Source: Corynebacterium tuberculostearicum (lineage in GTDB: Bacteria; Actinomycetota; Actinomycetes; Mycobacteriales; Mycobacteriaceae). Taken from it: a DNA stretch of 64,000 nucleotides. The notes beneath the pieces were generated by a model, which saw nothing but the letters and a program-made list of their open reading frames with translations, was not told where the DNA came from and searched no databases. The first letter of the stretch is position 1. Each line of letters opens with the position of its first letter. The stretch is taken from assembly GCF_013408445.1 (NCBI RefSeq), contig NZ_JACBZL010000001.1, positions 1,364,001-1,428,000 of the forward strand. The letters run 5' to 3'. Below, piece after piece: positions 63,882-64,000 of this stretch. Made by a program: the position numbers and the translations under genes.

Positions 63882-64000
63882 GCAATGCGGAAGCCAACGC
63901 GTCTTGAGCCTTGCGGGCGGCCAAGATATCGCCGTCATTTACAAGGAAGGCAAAGGCATATACGCGCCCGGAATTGCCCTGCACGGTGCCGGCTAGGGCC
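63871..64000 (-). CDS. dacB: D-alanyl-D-alanine carboxypeptidase (PBP4/DacB), 3' end only
   Basis: The last 42 residues are visible, running off the right edge: LAGTVQGNSGRVYAFAFLVN then DILAARKAQDALASALHEF and stop. This matches the end of S13-family penicillin-binding proteins, which are usually encoded just upstream of tilS in actinobacteria. Partial, so the call rests on a short segment and context. Confidence 0.65.
   Translation of the reverse strand, partial: ALAGTVQGNSGRVYAFAFLVNDGDILAARKAQDALASALHEF

Overview
The window is a gene-dense, high-GC actinobacterial chromosome segment, almost certainly from a Corynebacterium. Three things point there: gene order recalled from Corynebacterium glutamicum (purC-purB-purD, a PhoRS-type two-component system, pqo, thrE, otsA/otsB, an IpsA-type LacI regulator, znuACB, cysS, ispF/ispD, carD, radA, mutY, clpC, guaB1-type gene, lysS); the mycobacterial/corynebacterial folate block (ftsH-folE-folP-folB-folK-DUF3180-DUF6779-DUF2520-panC); and genus-type features such as a cory-CC-star protein and many apparently leaderless transcripts. 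Species cannot be fixed from sequence reading alone.

Layout. 1-6 kb: the 5' part of a prolyl oligopeptidase gene and purC, separated from purB and purD by an intact IS3-family insertion (1621-3059); then a HIT-family protein. 6.4-12.8 kb: sensor kinase/response regulator (PhoS/PhoR type), pyruvate:quinone oxidoreductase, a drug-efflux MFS gene with its TetR regulator, and tRNA-Thr(TGT). 13-24 kb: threonine exporter ThrE, a lysine-repeat histone-H1-like protein, trehalose synthesis (otsA, a lipoprotein, otsB), an IpsA-like regulator, a zinc-type ABC importer, an esterase and an HNH protein. 24-33 kb: RlmB-like methyltransferase, cysS, ispF/ispD, carD, two secreted or anchored proteins, radA, beta-carbonic anhydrase, mutY, a DUF4236 microprotein. 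33-46 kb: clpC, a membrane pseudokinase-like protein, a second DHA2 exporter, guaB1, an Abi-like HEPN gene, crtB-crtI, a lipoprotein and lysS. 46-54 kb: a PhoX-type phosphatase, the cstA/cory-CC-star/ArsA-like operon and two tandem C1B peptidases. 54-64 kb: GNAT protein, divergent panC, DUF2520, DUF6779, DUF3180, folK-folB-folP-folE, ftsH, hpt, tilS and the 3' end of a DacB/PBP4-type gene.

How the parts work together. Purine synthesis (purC, purB, purD) and salvage/interconversion (hpt, guaB1) are both represented. A phosphate-type two-component system at one end and a Tat-exported PhoX-type phosphatase at the other suggest phosphate scavenging. otsA/otsB make trehalose, a component of the corynebacterial cell envelope. 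The folE/P/B/K run is a near-complete dihydropteroate pathway behind ftsH.

The most interesting parts are the cstA/CC-terminal microprotein/P-loop ATPase operon (48.2-51.1 kb), which resembles the enterobacterial BtsT/CstA-YjiX/YbdD-YjiA arrangement; the lone AT-richer Abi/HEPN gene (40.0-40.6 kb); the pseudokinase-like membrane protein (35.7-36.9 kb); the IS3 insertion inside a 22-bp perfect inverted repeat; and a recurring TANNNT-N6 to N8-start codon arrangement that lets many start codons be assigned. All functional calls are by reading translated sequence and recalled family features; no database search was run.
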